DNA from: Limonium bicolor
Taxonomy: Eukaryota > Streptophyta > Magnoliopsida > Caryophyllales > Plumbaginaceae
Direction of reading: 5' to 3'
Assembly: GCA_023374045.1 (NCBI GenBank)
Contig: CM041779.1
Location: 2,418,001 to 2,482,000, forward strand
DNA length: 64,000 bases
How positions within the stretch are numbered: the stretch's first letter is position 1; each line of letters opens with the position of its first letter. Under the pieces are notes generated by a model. It saw only the letters and a list, made by a program, of their open reading frames with translations. It ran no database searches and was not told the origin of the DNA. Shown here piece after piece: positions 46,599 to 58,252 of this stretch. A program made the translations under genes and the position numbers.

Positions 46599-49500
46599 AT
46601 GAGCAGAGATTCGAACTTCAAAGAGATGGATAATAGCAAGTATGTTCGGTACACTCCGGAGCAAGTTGAGGTGTTGGAGAGAGTTTACCTGGAATGCCCA
46701 AAGCCTAGCTCTTTACGGAGGCAGCAGCTGATCAGGGAGTATCCTATTCTCTCAAACATTGAACCCAAGCAGATCAAAGTTTGGTTTCAGAATAGAAGGT
46801 GAGGGGCCAAGCTCTAAAAAATGTGTTGCTCTTGCTCTTTTTTGTATATATCTCCCTCCAGACTTCTATTGGGTTTATTCTTCTAGCTTCTTTGCTTCAT
46901 GTGTTTTTGAAGGAGTTTGGGAAGAAACTGTCGAATGGGTCTGTGTAACGCGCCTTTGCTAAACCGCAAGTTCTTCCCCGTGAAATTTGCTTCTTTGACA
47001 TTTTGAAATAGGGTTGCTCAAAGAAATCCCAGAAATACTATCCCTTCTTCCGTGCTTGATCGGAAATTCAAATGATGTACTGATCAATACTTAAGACTTT
47101 CCTAGAACCTGATTGATTATTGAGAAAACTGAATGAGTGATCCCTTGATATTCTTTGCTGAATATGCGTGTTAAATTCATGTCAGAGGGTGTCGGTCAGA
47201 ACTTGGATAGCTGTCATTACACTAGTTGGTGTGGTTAATTTTCTCTCTACAAGTTACTTCTTAGTTGCGACTCAAGGCTACAATATAAACTATTTATACT
47301 TGGGAAATTATGCATTATTCCAAAAATCTCAAGGTTGGGTCTTTTGTTATACGTAGCCTCAGGAAATTCTAGCTATGTGTGTTACCTTTTATTGTTTCCT
47401 GATATTAGAATGGCAGCTTAGCTGACCTGGGTCTTTTCTCTTTTGGCAAGATTTTCTGGGTCTTTATTTTTTTTCATATATTTTCTTTCTTTATAGTCGC
47501 GTTTCTTATGAAATTATTGTTCTACCATGTGGAAGAAGTGGGAAACCGTCAATCAAATAAATTAAATTACAGTGTTACACTTTTCAATAAGTGACCTATT
47601 TTAGTACAATTTGATTGGATTTCCTATTATTTTAACTTCCTTTCCTCCCATATTCTGCAACTTTCTTTAGATGCCGCGAGAAGCAAAGAAAAGAATCATC
47701 TCGTCTGCAGACAGTAAACAAAAAACTATCTGCCATGAACAAACTGCTGATGGAGGAAAATGACAGATTACAAAAGCAGGTTTCGCACCTGGTGTATGAG
47801 AATGGATTCATGAAGAATAAGCTCCACACTGTAATAGCCTTTCACTGATATTACATTGTGCATTGTATTTGTACACTATTTCATTCTGGTTGTTTGGTTG
47901 TCTTCTACGATTTAAAGAGCATATGTGTTCTTTATGTTGCTCTTGTGTGATTTCTGTTGAACTATTAATTCATTTACTATTTCTTTTAATGATTTTTTTC
48001 CTGTTCATTGCCAGTCCACTTGGACTGAAAGTATTCTGAACAGTATTTTTAGGTCTTTTATCAGCCCCTACCTCTGATTATTGTCTGGTTGATCTTTGAA
48101 TGAATTTGATGTTATAATGTGGGTCTGAGTGTCAACATCCCTGAGGTTTTGTACCTTTGTAGTTTGATGTGTGTGGCCTACACTTTTGTAGTTTCATATA
48201 TGGGGCTTATACTAGTTTATTCCAGACAAAAATTGTTACCTGCACTGACTTTGTGATTTTGCACCATTATTGTAAATGCTCTCCAGACGTCCACATCAAC
48301 CACAGATGCAAGTTGCGAGTCCGTGGTCATGAGTGGTCAGCAGATCCAACAAAATGCAACACCTCTACGTTCTGCAAAGGACGTAAACACCCCAGCTGGG
48401 TATATAACTGATTGCTTAGCTGTTATTTTCTATTTCAATGCTTTTGGTGTATTCTGAATTATATTCCAGTTTCAATCCTTAGACAGCCTGATAGATTGTC
48501 ATGCCAACTATTTATATGCCGTATACAGTCTTCTGGAGTTAGCAGAAGAGACCCTCGCAGAGTTCCTTTCCAAGGCTACTGGAACTGCTGTCGACTGGGT
48601 GCAGTTGATTGGGATGAAGGTTGTGAAGTCTTTATATTTTATAATGATATTCTTTTATGTTGTTATTGAATTAAGCGGAAATGAATAGGTGACATATGAT
48701 GACATATATGTTGCTAGATTGCATGATAAAAACATGATTTTGAAGATATCTAGCTTTCAAATGATGCTAATGCATTATGTTTTATATTTTTTCCATTATC
48801 TTTGCTATATATGAACCTTTCTGGTATTAAGTTATATTCCTTCAAGAAGCTCACTTGATGCCTCAAATGAAATATTTGTTCATGTCTGTTTTTATATTAA
48901 TTGTTTTCTTTTTCTTTTAATATTTTACAGCCTGGTCCGGAATCTATTGGCATTGTTGCTGTATCTCAGAGTGTTATTGGGGTGGCAGCTCGTGCCTGTG
49001 GTCTTGTGAGTTTAGAGCCCATGAAGGTAACTTCTTGCTGGCTTTCGTATGAGGCTGTCTTCTTAACACAAGAGATATTAGTAATGACTATCTTATGGTT
49101 TGAGTTTTTGTTGTCTGTTAATATGTATTGCAATTTCTGTTTTCTATTTAGGCCATGGAAATGCTCAAAGATCGCCCATCTTGGTATCGTGATTGCCGAT
49201 GCCTAGAGGTGGCAAGTGTGGTCCCCACTGCAAACGGAGGCACTATTGAGCTTATCTACATGCAGGTCCATCTTCTTTCCTCTGACATAATATGAAATCT
49301 GAGCAGCATAAGCTGAATGTCAGATGTCTTTAACTTGTGCTTGCCCACAGGGAATTTTCATCAATTTCTTTTCTCATGATCTGTTTCTGTTTATTAGACT
49401 TACGCGCCTACGACACTTGCATCTGCTCGGGACTTTTGGACTATGAGATACACTACTACGATGGCCGATGGTAGTCTTGTAGTAAGTAGCTGAGAGATTG

Positions 49501-52500
49501 GATTTCATTTTAATAATTTCTTTCTCCAGACCGATTGTGATACCTAATGTATTTGTATGCATAGAGATTCCGTGGAGAGGTCATTTGCAAGGTTTATGTT
49601 CATATATAATGTTAAAAAAAATTGCTTGATTGTTGCAGATTTGTGAGCGATCATTGAATTCAACTACTGGTGGTCCACCTTGGCCTCCCACCACAGCATT
49701 TGTCAGAGCAGACATGCTTCCTAGTGGATGTTTAATTCGAGCATGTGATGGTGGAGGCTCCATAATCCATATTGTTGATCATCTTGATTTGGATGTATGG
49801 GCTCATTTTTGAACTCTTTCTTATTCTCAGCTTCTGTAGAATCATCATTACATATGATTTTTATGAAACTTACGAGGTTTACTGATAATATCAGGCTCGA
49901 TGTGTCCCTGAGGTTCTGCGTCCACTGTATCAATCACCTAAAATTCTTGCGCAGAAAATGACTGTTGCTGTAAGACGCATTGCATATGCTTAAATATATT
50001 GCTCAGTCCTTTGCTGTCATATTTTACTTCATTTGATTTTTTCTATAGGTAAGTTTTGTTTTGTGATTTCAGGCTCTTAGGCATATTAGGCAAGTGTCAC
50101 TAGAGATGAGTGGTGATATTCAGCATGGCAGGGGACGACAGCCTGCAGTTTTGAGGACATTTAGCCAGAGATTATGCCGGTAAATCATGCCTTCATGATG
50201 CTGAATGCATAGTGTGGGTTTATATAAATGTGGTCAATGGAGCTCAGCTCTAGCCGTGGGGTGACCCACATTATAGAGTTAAAAGTGTGATAGTTTTATT
50301 AGTTTCTTTTTTTTTTCTAAAAAAAAGCTTATTAGTTTTGGCTGAAAGGTCATGCAATGTATTGTGGTTTCATATTCCTCAGCAACACATTCTAATTCTT
50401 GTGCCTAGGCACTTTTCCTTTCAATCTTAGAACTGTGTGGGCATTATCTGCAGGGGTTTTAATGATGCCATAAACGCTTTTGCTGATGATGGTTGGACAG
50501 TTCTTGGTAACGAGGGAAGTGAGGATGTTACTGTGACCATAAATTCTTCTCCAGCTAAATTCCTCGCAACCTCTTATGACCCATCAACTGCTTTGCATTC
50601 ATCTTTTGTGGGAGGAGTTCTCTGTGCGAAGGCATCTATGCTGCTACAGGTTAGATAATCAAGTGAAATGTTTAAGCTATAAGACAATTCCTGTGGTTTT
50701 ATGTAATATGAGCCTAAGTCGCATATTTTTTTTATGATCTTTTTACTGCTAGAATGTTCAACCTGGTGTCCTTATCCGATTTCTAAGAGAACACCGCTCT
50801 GAATGGGCTGATTATAGTGTGGATGCCTACTCCGCTTCTTGCTTGAAAAATAGCCCTTGTGCTGCTTTCCCTTTTACGCGGTCTGGTGGATTCCCTACAA
50901 ATCATGTGATCATACCTCTAGGCCATACCCTTGAACATGAGGAGGTGACGATCAATTAATTTTCTTCTTCGTCTTAGATTGTTGTATTTTCTTGTCATCT
51001 CATCCTATGATTTGATTGCTCTCCAGTTCATAGAGGTGGTCCGCCTTGAAACCCCCTCATTCTCCCCAGAGGATGTTGCATTTGGTCGGGACATGTTCTT
51101 GTTGCAGGTAGGTCTTCAACGATTTCTTTCTTTGTAGGAAATGGCCTTTCTGCTGTATTCAAACAGATATGTCTACTACTGCTGCTTTTTTTTTACAAAA
51201 AAATTTATGTTATAGCTGTGCAGCGGAGTCGATGATAGTGTAATTGGTGGATGTGCTCAGCTAATCTATGCTCCGATTGATGAATCCTTTGCTGATGATG
51301 CTCAGTTGTTACCATCTGGTTTCCGTGTGATTCCTCTGGACGCCAAACAAGTATAAATGAGTTCCATATGTTTGATGTTCTCTTTTAACCATAAGAGCCG
51401 TGTTTCTTTCTGTGTAAATTTTACGTATCTAAGTTTTGTATCCCATCAAACAGGATCGACCTTCTTGTGCCACTAATAGGACCCTTGATTTGGCATCCTC
51501 ACTTGATGTTGGAAATGCTCGAATGCAAACTGGTGAAGCCACAGACTCGGGTAGCACGAGTGGACAGGGGTACAGTCAGCGTTGCATGATTACTATAGCT
51601 TTCCAGTTCACTTTTGCAAATGGGTTTCAGGAAGCTGTTGCTGCGATGGCTCGTCAGCATGTCCGTAGTGTGGTGGGTTCTGTTCAAAGGGTTGCGATGG
51701 CTATATCTCCTACTTCTCATTCAGGAGGAGGCCTAGGTGCAGTGACTGAGATTGGGGGTGGTGGGAGTCTTAGATCATTGTCACTATCTGGTAGTTCTCC
51801 TGAAGCTGTAACTCTCGCGAGGTGGACATCACGCAGCTACAGGTAGGCAAGCAAGCAAGCATATTATTATTAGGGCTGTTTGTATTATGTTTTCCTTATT
51901 AAAAAATGTTAATCTTGATCTTTGTGTGTCCATCTACCTGGTCAGGATTCACACTGGAGCAGAACTTTTCCGAGCAGTGGAAAGTTGTTCTTCAGAAGGT
52001 GGAGGAGATGAGTTGCTAAAGCAGCTCTGGAGTCATTCGGATGCTATCCTGTGCTGCTCATTGAAGACTAATGTAATTTTACATTCCTTTAGCTGCTGCA
52101 TCATCCGCGTTTCATACACTCATGTATGATTGATTAGTTGTTCTTAATCTGATGGCATTTATATATTTACATATACTGCAGGCGTCTCCATACTTCACAT
52201 TTGCAAATAAAGCCGGGTTGGACATGCTGGAGACTACATTTGTGGGTCTGCAAGATATAATGCTGGAGAAAGTTCTGGATGAGTCGGGTAGGAATAATCT
52301 CTGTCGGCAGTTCAGCATCATCATGCAGCAGGTATGTTGTTTGTTTGTCTTTGTGTTACCACTGTCTTGCTCTTTGATTGCTTAAGCTACTGTGAGACAC
52401 AATACAAACATTGTGTCATATTTCTGTTGTTAATTTTCAGGGTTTTGCATACCTCCCATCTGGAATAAGTGTATCGAGCATGGGCAGGCCAGTGTCTTAT

Positions 52501-52587
52501 GAACAAGTGGTGGCCTGGAGAGTTGTGAATGATGAGGGTGAAAACCACTGCTTGGCTTTCATGTTTGTGAACTGGTCCTTTGTGTGA
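46599..52587 (+). CDS. REV: Class III HD-ZIP transcription factor, REVOLUTA-like
   Basis: Nuclear DNA-binding regulator of adaxial leaf fate, meristem and vascular patterning in this family. Exons: 46599-46798, 47671-47830, 48287-48399, 48529-48619, 48931-49026, 49152-49265, 49398-49481, 49639-49794, 49895-49969, 50073-50179, 50454-50649, 50753-50944, 51027-51107, 51216-51350, 51454-51842, 51946-52072, 52182-52331, 52441-52587. All introns are GT-AG and in phase, giving 870 residues (REV is about 842). Domains: homeodomain 14-76 (IKVWFQNRRCREKQRK), leucine zipper about 78-113 (MNKLLMEENDRLQKQV), START about 160-375 (DGGGSIIHIVDHLDLD), C-terminal MEKHLA from about 725, ending in the conserved FVNWSFV. 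REV rather than PHB or ATHB15 is suggested by FNDAINAFADDGW and PEAVTLARW. ATG 46626 is an alternative start. Exon 15 has an unusual Gly/Ser-rich insert. No defects seen. Confidence 0.97.
48609..48940 (+). promoter_or_regulatory. miR165/166 target site, split by intron 4
   Basis: The 11 nt at 48609-48619 (TTGGGATGAAG) and 10 nt at 48931-48940 (CCTGGTCCGG) join in the mRNA to a site complementary to miR166. Against a perfect complement I count two 5' mismatches and two G-U wobbles, as in Arabidopsis REV. The 311-bp intron separates the halves, so genomic DNA and unspliced RNA lack the site. It encodes the START-domain GMK|PGP motif; the preceding residues are LI, not the usual MP. Confidence 0.93.
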
Positions 52588-52900
52588 GACAGATCTATGT
52601 ATCTTATCTATTAGGGAAGCCGTGGAAGGTTCTGTTGCCTTTGTGTGAGACAGATCATGAAAAAATAGACTTGTAACTGCTCTGCTATGTATGTCTTTCA
52701 CTTTTGGTTATTGGAACAGAACAGTCTATTTCCAGCTGTTAGTGTGTTATGTTAGTGCATCTGAACAGCTATTATATTTATAGCTAGCATAATATATGTA
52801 TCTTTTGACATGGTTCTTCAAAATCAGTAGATGAGTCAAGTCGTATGGCAATAATCATCTTCATTAGTCATAACAAGTATAGTCAAAATAAAGGCATCTG
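52588..52900 (+). terminator. 3' UTR of the HD-ZIP III gene with candidate poly(A) signal
   Basis: Non-coding, T-rich downstream sequence. The segment TGTGTGAGACAGATC occurs twice (52580 and 52643). AATAAA at 52887-52892 is the clearest poly(A) signal, 300 nt after the stop; AATATA-type signals near 52790 are alternatives. Confidence 0.4.
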
Positions 52901-54213
52901 ATCTGCTACAGTACAGAAAACACTCTGCACATACGTGTGACATTTTGTACAGCAGTTTCACTGATATTTGTATAGTGATACTCAGTATACATCGGCATTC
53001 TGGTAGGTCAGCTGCCAGAAATTGCATACTACAATACATAAACACGTGAATAGTTCTGTCTTCTGACCAGACATTATAATGCAAGAGGAGAAGGTTAGAC
53101 TACCAAACTGAAAAAACCAAGGAATTGTCGTAATCTTTGTCACAGTTTCAGACGTACGTGTACTTACATATCATAAAACCAGAAGCAACTGCTGCTTGGT
53201 AGTGATAGCAATTGACCAACTAGAAATTCAATTCGCTTATCTGAAATACATTTACGTACACTGGTTTTCTGGTACATGCACAAGCAGACGTGCTGTTCTG
53301 TCCAAGAAAGGACCAAAAGGTTAAATGAGCGTCCTCAGAGTCCTTACATAAAAATAATATGGTCAAAATACAAGAAAGCGATGTTGTTTGGGGAAGCTAG
53401 TGTTTTGGAGCTTTCTGCTATTCTCAGATTCTGCGAAGTGGAGCCATGTATAGTTTCAGAGTGCCACCGCGAGAGAGAGATGGAGAGCGAGTACAGAGTA
53501 CTTTTTTTTTTTTTAGGAACAGAGAAGAGTATTTCAACGCAAAGGACAAACAGGGAAGAAGCATCAAAATCTCTTTTCTTTTATCGGGGTTAGCAGCAAA
53601 ACTGAGACATGGACCAGCAACAGCGAATCAAATAAAAGGGGGGAAGGAGAGCATAGATTTATAGAAGGTTTTAAATATTTGTGTACTTATGCGTGACCAT
53701 TACCGTTGATTCATTCTTACAATCATTCATGTATTCTTATTACCAGCAAGTAATCATAGTAGTAACCATTTAAATGCAACAACACCAATTAATATACCGT
53801 ACCACATGTATACCTTAATATCTGTGCCGGTTCCTATCATAAAAGCGGGAGGATTTCAATTCTGTTGGGCCCTAATTTCCTGCAATTCTTATTGATCATC
53901 ATTACGATGGATTCTGCAAATCTGTGAAGACCCAGTTGCCTAGATTATCACTCCATTCCCGGCAGTACTACTACTAGTAATACTACCACTCTCATCTCAC
54001 TCAATTCCTTTTTCACCTCCCTTACCCTTAGGGAAAGACAAATCCAAAATCTAAAGTGAGAGCATTTAGAATGAAAAACAAGAGAGAATAGTAAATCATT
54101 CAGCAAGCCATGCCAGGCCAGCTATTATCGCAGGCAGCTCGTAAATGCCCCTGCTGAGCTTTTGATTGAATTGCGTTTTTTTTTCCACCATGATCATGAT
54201 GATTTAATTAATA
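52901..54213. other. Intergenic, no gene recognised
   Basis: Open frames on both strands (for example 53276-53593 plus, 105 codons; 52836-53084 minus) have no recognisable domain and no splice partners I can identify. A GA-rich stretch with GAGAGAGAGATGGAGAG lies at about 53470 and a T11 run at 53502. Confidence 0.5.
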
Positions 54214-54438
54214 CTCCCTCCGTTCATTAATATCTGTCGTTTTAGGATGTGATTCTTGTTCAAAAATATCTGTCATTCTAGCTTTTTGACACACTTCTTT
54301 CCACTTTTACCCTATATTCAAATAAAAGTAATTACTATCTAAATGGAAAAATAAAAAGTAGGGGCACATGCGTCATGTTCTACTTTCTTAATAAGTGTGC
54401 AAGTTTCTAAAATGACAGTTATTGTTGAACGGAGGGAG
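54214..54438. mobile_element. Stowaway-type MITE, 225 bp
   Basis: It begins CTCCCTCCGTTCA and ends GAACGGAGGGAG, flanked by TA on both sides (54212-54213 and 54439-54440). Terminus and TA target are diagnostic of Stowaway MITEs (Tc1/mariner). The inner parts also pair: TGTCGTTTTAG near the left and AAAATGACAG near the right. Confidence 0.92.
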
Positions 54439-56440
54439 TAAATACAAAAGCCTTGGTAGACTAGACTCACAGGGGACCCTTGTTTCCAATACCCTTCACC
54501 TCCCCCACATCTGTCTGAATTGCAATTCAGACATTGAAAACCACCATTGCAGCTTTTCTTATTTCTTTTTTTCCTTTTTTGAGGGGTCTCTGCCGGCTCC
54601 CTTCAATCATGCCAAATCACTACCTAACGAAATATCAAATCATAAGACGAGACAAGTAAAAAAAAAGTGAAAAAGGACGAAATCAAAATAAATTGTGGAC
54701 AGTTTTGGGGTACCAATGGATAGGGTTTATTCTGTTTGGTGGTGGCGCCGTGGTCCGGTTCCCTCTTAGACCATTTCGAGTTCAAATAACTCCATCCGTT
54801 TGGTCTTCCTCTTTTCTGGCATTTGCGTACTCCGAGTAACTATTCACACATGCACTATTTGAACAGATTTAGTAAACAAGGCTCATGTTATGTCAATTTC
54901 CTTGCAACATCGTAGATCTGATCATCCACATGAGTAGTCGAGATATTATTGTTTATTTCCTACAAGGATTTTCAACAACAAAACCCATATATAACTAACA
55001 CCGGAAATCCTGAAAAGGGGCATGTTGAAATCTCCTTCTACATTGTCGGTTATAGCTATATTGACAATTGATATCATTTGAAGTAACAGTTGTTTATCAA
55101 CACTCACACTGTTCATAATTTGTTCATACATCAATTGCTATTGTTTGCTATTTGTGAAAAAAGGTAAGTAAAATAGTACAAAACCATTATGCCCAAACAA
55201 CAAAAGCATAATATACCACATAATTCAAGAAAACTTGCATAGTTATTTTCACGATTATATAAGATTTAAGACTCATTTACATTAACTATTTTGTAACTGG
55301 TTTATATACAACTGTCTTTTTTGTTTTGTTTTGAGGTACTATATACAACTGTTGTATATAGTAGTATATTACGATAAGATAAACCATTTATTTATTATAT
55401 TTTTTCAATAAGAAAATAACATTTATCTTTAAAGAAGTAGATATAATTGTAAAAAACAAAGGACCAAAGAGAACCCAAAGGCTAAACTCAAATACACTAG
55501 AACAAGATGTACCGCGCGAGACTATTGTGACAGACAGCTTTTTTCCGTCTGTGACGGACTGTGTGTAGACCGTTGGATTAATGTGTGTGATATGATCACT
55601 CCTAGGTGTGAAGTGTAGACGAGCCTATTTTTTTTTAACAAAAGAAAAACTGTCTTTTTTTTTTCATTCACCGGGGATAAACCCACTGTCCTAATTTTTT
55701 TTTATGTTTTTAATTTAAATGGCTGATTTGCTTCATTGCTTGGAACCGATGTTGCAAATTAGTGATACGCTATTATTTAAAAAACAATAAATAATAAAAG
55801 AGATTTACTTATTTAATTAAGTTGTATTGTAGCCATATATTTTATTTTTATTTTTTGGTAAGGAACTTTTTACTTTTATTTGCACATAAGTATTTTTTAT
55901 GTATGAGTTAATGAAATTAGTTTAAAACAATAATAAGAATTATAAACAAGGCACTACAGATATTTTAGTAAGATGATAACTTAATTAGAAAATAACCAAT
56001 ATGTACTTATATGATAATCTAAGTTTTAAATCTTACAACACAATTATAAATGAGTGCAGTTGTACGAAAATGTAGAGTGAAGAGAAGAATAGAAGTTTTA
56101 TATAAAAAAACTACAATAAATCCTTGAAAAATGAACTTGATATACTAAAATAGTTCAATTACAAACAACCATAAATTATAGAATAATCCTAGAACTTTAG
56201 AGGTTGAAGGTCTAATGAACCATTGCATTACTAAATCAATTCATTTTTATGGTATAGTGTCAAACTCTAAGTTATAAATGACAAGAAATAACTAACTAAA
56301 ATCGAACCCTAAAAATAATTTAACATTTAAGACCTAAAAATAACTTCTAAGGCAATTAAGATATTAATATTTTAAGTCAAAAGTTTAGCTTATCACATAA
56401 TATAGTATAAGTTACTTTTTTTCATGTTTAACTTATTTTA
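54439..56440. other. Intergenic, AT-rich, no gene recognised
   Basis: The AT content rises to the right. Around 55525-55560 is a local dyad (GACAGAC...GTCTGTGACGG). Several T8-T11 runs occur near 55630-55700. No open frame shows a recognisable domain. Confidence 0.5.
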
Positions 56441-58252
56441 TTTACAGAGCTTGGCTGATTAATAAACTTGAATACTATACATGTTTGGAAACGAAAACCT
56501 AAGTTTTTGGAGTCAATTTTAAGTATTTATTTAACATTCACTTTTATGTATCCACACTAATTTATAAATGTTTTCATTGATGATTAGAAACATTTACACA
56601 ACCTTCTATAATCGTTTCCATCGCTATTATAGAAAATATGACATTATTTTTTTCCTTTGGACATTCTCATCAAATCATTGTGTATAAGAATATTTTTTTA
56701 GCATATCAGTTTACACAACTTGATTTATTGATAACAAAAAGGGTATAAACGTTTGGAAAAGATAAATTGAGTTGTTGGAGTCAATTTTACATATTCATTT
56801 AAGTTTGATTTTTGCATATACAAGATAATTTATAAACGTTTCCACTAATGACTAGAAACATGTACACCATCATCTATAATAGTTTCCATCACTATAATGG
56901 AAAAGATAACATTAACTTTTATATATCTTTTCCATTGGTTGTTATTATCAAATCATTGTGTATAAGAATATTTTCTTATCATTTACCAGTTTACAAAGCT
57001 TGACTGATTGATAAAAGGAAATGTTATAAACATTTGTGAACAGTAAACTAAGTTGTCGGAGTCAGTTTCATTTAACCTTGATTTTTACGTATCTACGATA
57101 ATTTATCAACGTTTCCACTAATGACTAGAAACATGTACACCATCTTCTATAATCGTTTCCATCACTATAATGGAAATGATAACATTAACTTTTATATATC
57201 TTTTCCTTGGGTTGTTCTTATCGAATCATTGTGTATAAGAATATTTTCTTATCATTTACCAGTTTACAGAGCTTGACTGATTGATAAAAGGAAATGTTAT
57301 AAACATTTGTGAACAGTAAACTAAGTTGTTGGAGTCAATTTCATTTAACCTTGATTTTTTCGTATCCACGATAATTTATAAACGTTTCCACTAATGACTA
57401 GAAACATGTACACCATCTTCTATAATCGTTTCCATCACTATAATGGAAAAGATAACATTAACTTTTATATATCTTTTCCTTTGGTCGTTCTTATCGAATC
57501 ATTGTGTATAAGAATATTTTCTTATCATTTACCAGTTTATAGAGCTTGACTGATTGATAAACAGAAATGCGATAAACATCTGTGAATAGTAAATTAAGTT
57601 GTTGGAGTCAATTTCATTTAACCTTGATTTTTACGTATCCACGATAATTTATAAGACGTTTCCACTAATGACTAAAAACATGTACACCATCTTCTATAAT
57701 CATTTCCATCACTATAATGGAAAAGATAACATTAACTTTTATATATCTTTTCCTTTGGTTGTTCTTATCGAATCATTGTGTATAAGAATATTTTCTTATC
57801 ATTTACCAGTTTACAGAGCTTGACTGATTGATAAACGGAAATGCTATAAACATCTGTGAACAGTAAACTAAGTTGCTAGAGTCAATTTCATTTAACCTTG
57901 ATTTTTACGTATCCACGATAATTAAAAAACGTTTCCACTAATGACTAGAAACATGTACACCATCTTCTATAATCGTTTCCATCACTATAATGGAAAAGAT
58001 AACATTAACTTTTATATATCTTTTCCTTTGGTTGTTCTTATCGAATCATTGTGTATAACAATATTTTCTTATCATTTACCAGTTTACAGAGCTTGAGTGA
58101 TTGATAAACGGAAATACTATAAGCACCTGTGAACAGTAAACTAAGTTGCTGGAGTCAATTTCTTTTAACCTTGATTTTTACGTATCCACGATAATTTATA
58201 AATGTTTTTATTGATAATTATAAACATACACACAATTTTTTACAATTGTTTC
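56440..58252. repeat. 273-bp tandem array, left part
   Basis: The landmark GTTTCCACTAATGACTAGAA recurs at 56838, 57111, 57383, 57658 and 57931, with decayed copies near 56565 and 58204: spacing 272-275 bp, about 6.5 copies. Each unit contains two dyads, GTTTC...GAAAC around CACTAATGACTA and TTTCCATCACTATAATGGAAA. The array resumes at 60921 after the solo LTR. It does not code. Confidence 0.9.

Noticed and set aside
53276..53593. 105-codon plus-strand frame downstream of the HD-ZIP III gene
   Set aside because: No homology recognised, low-complexity Phe and Glu runs, and no promoter or splice context; treated as chance.
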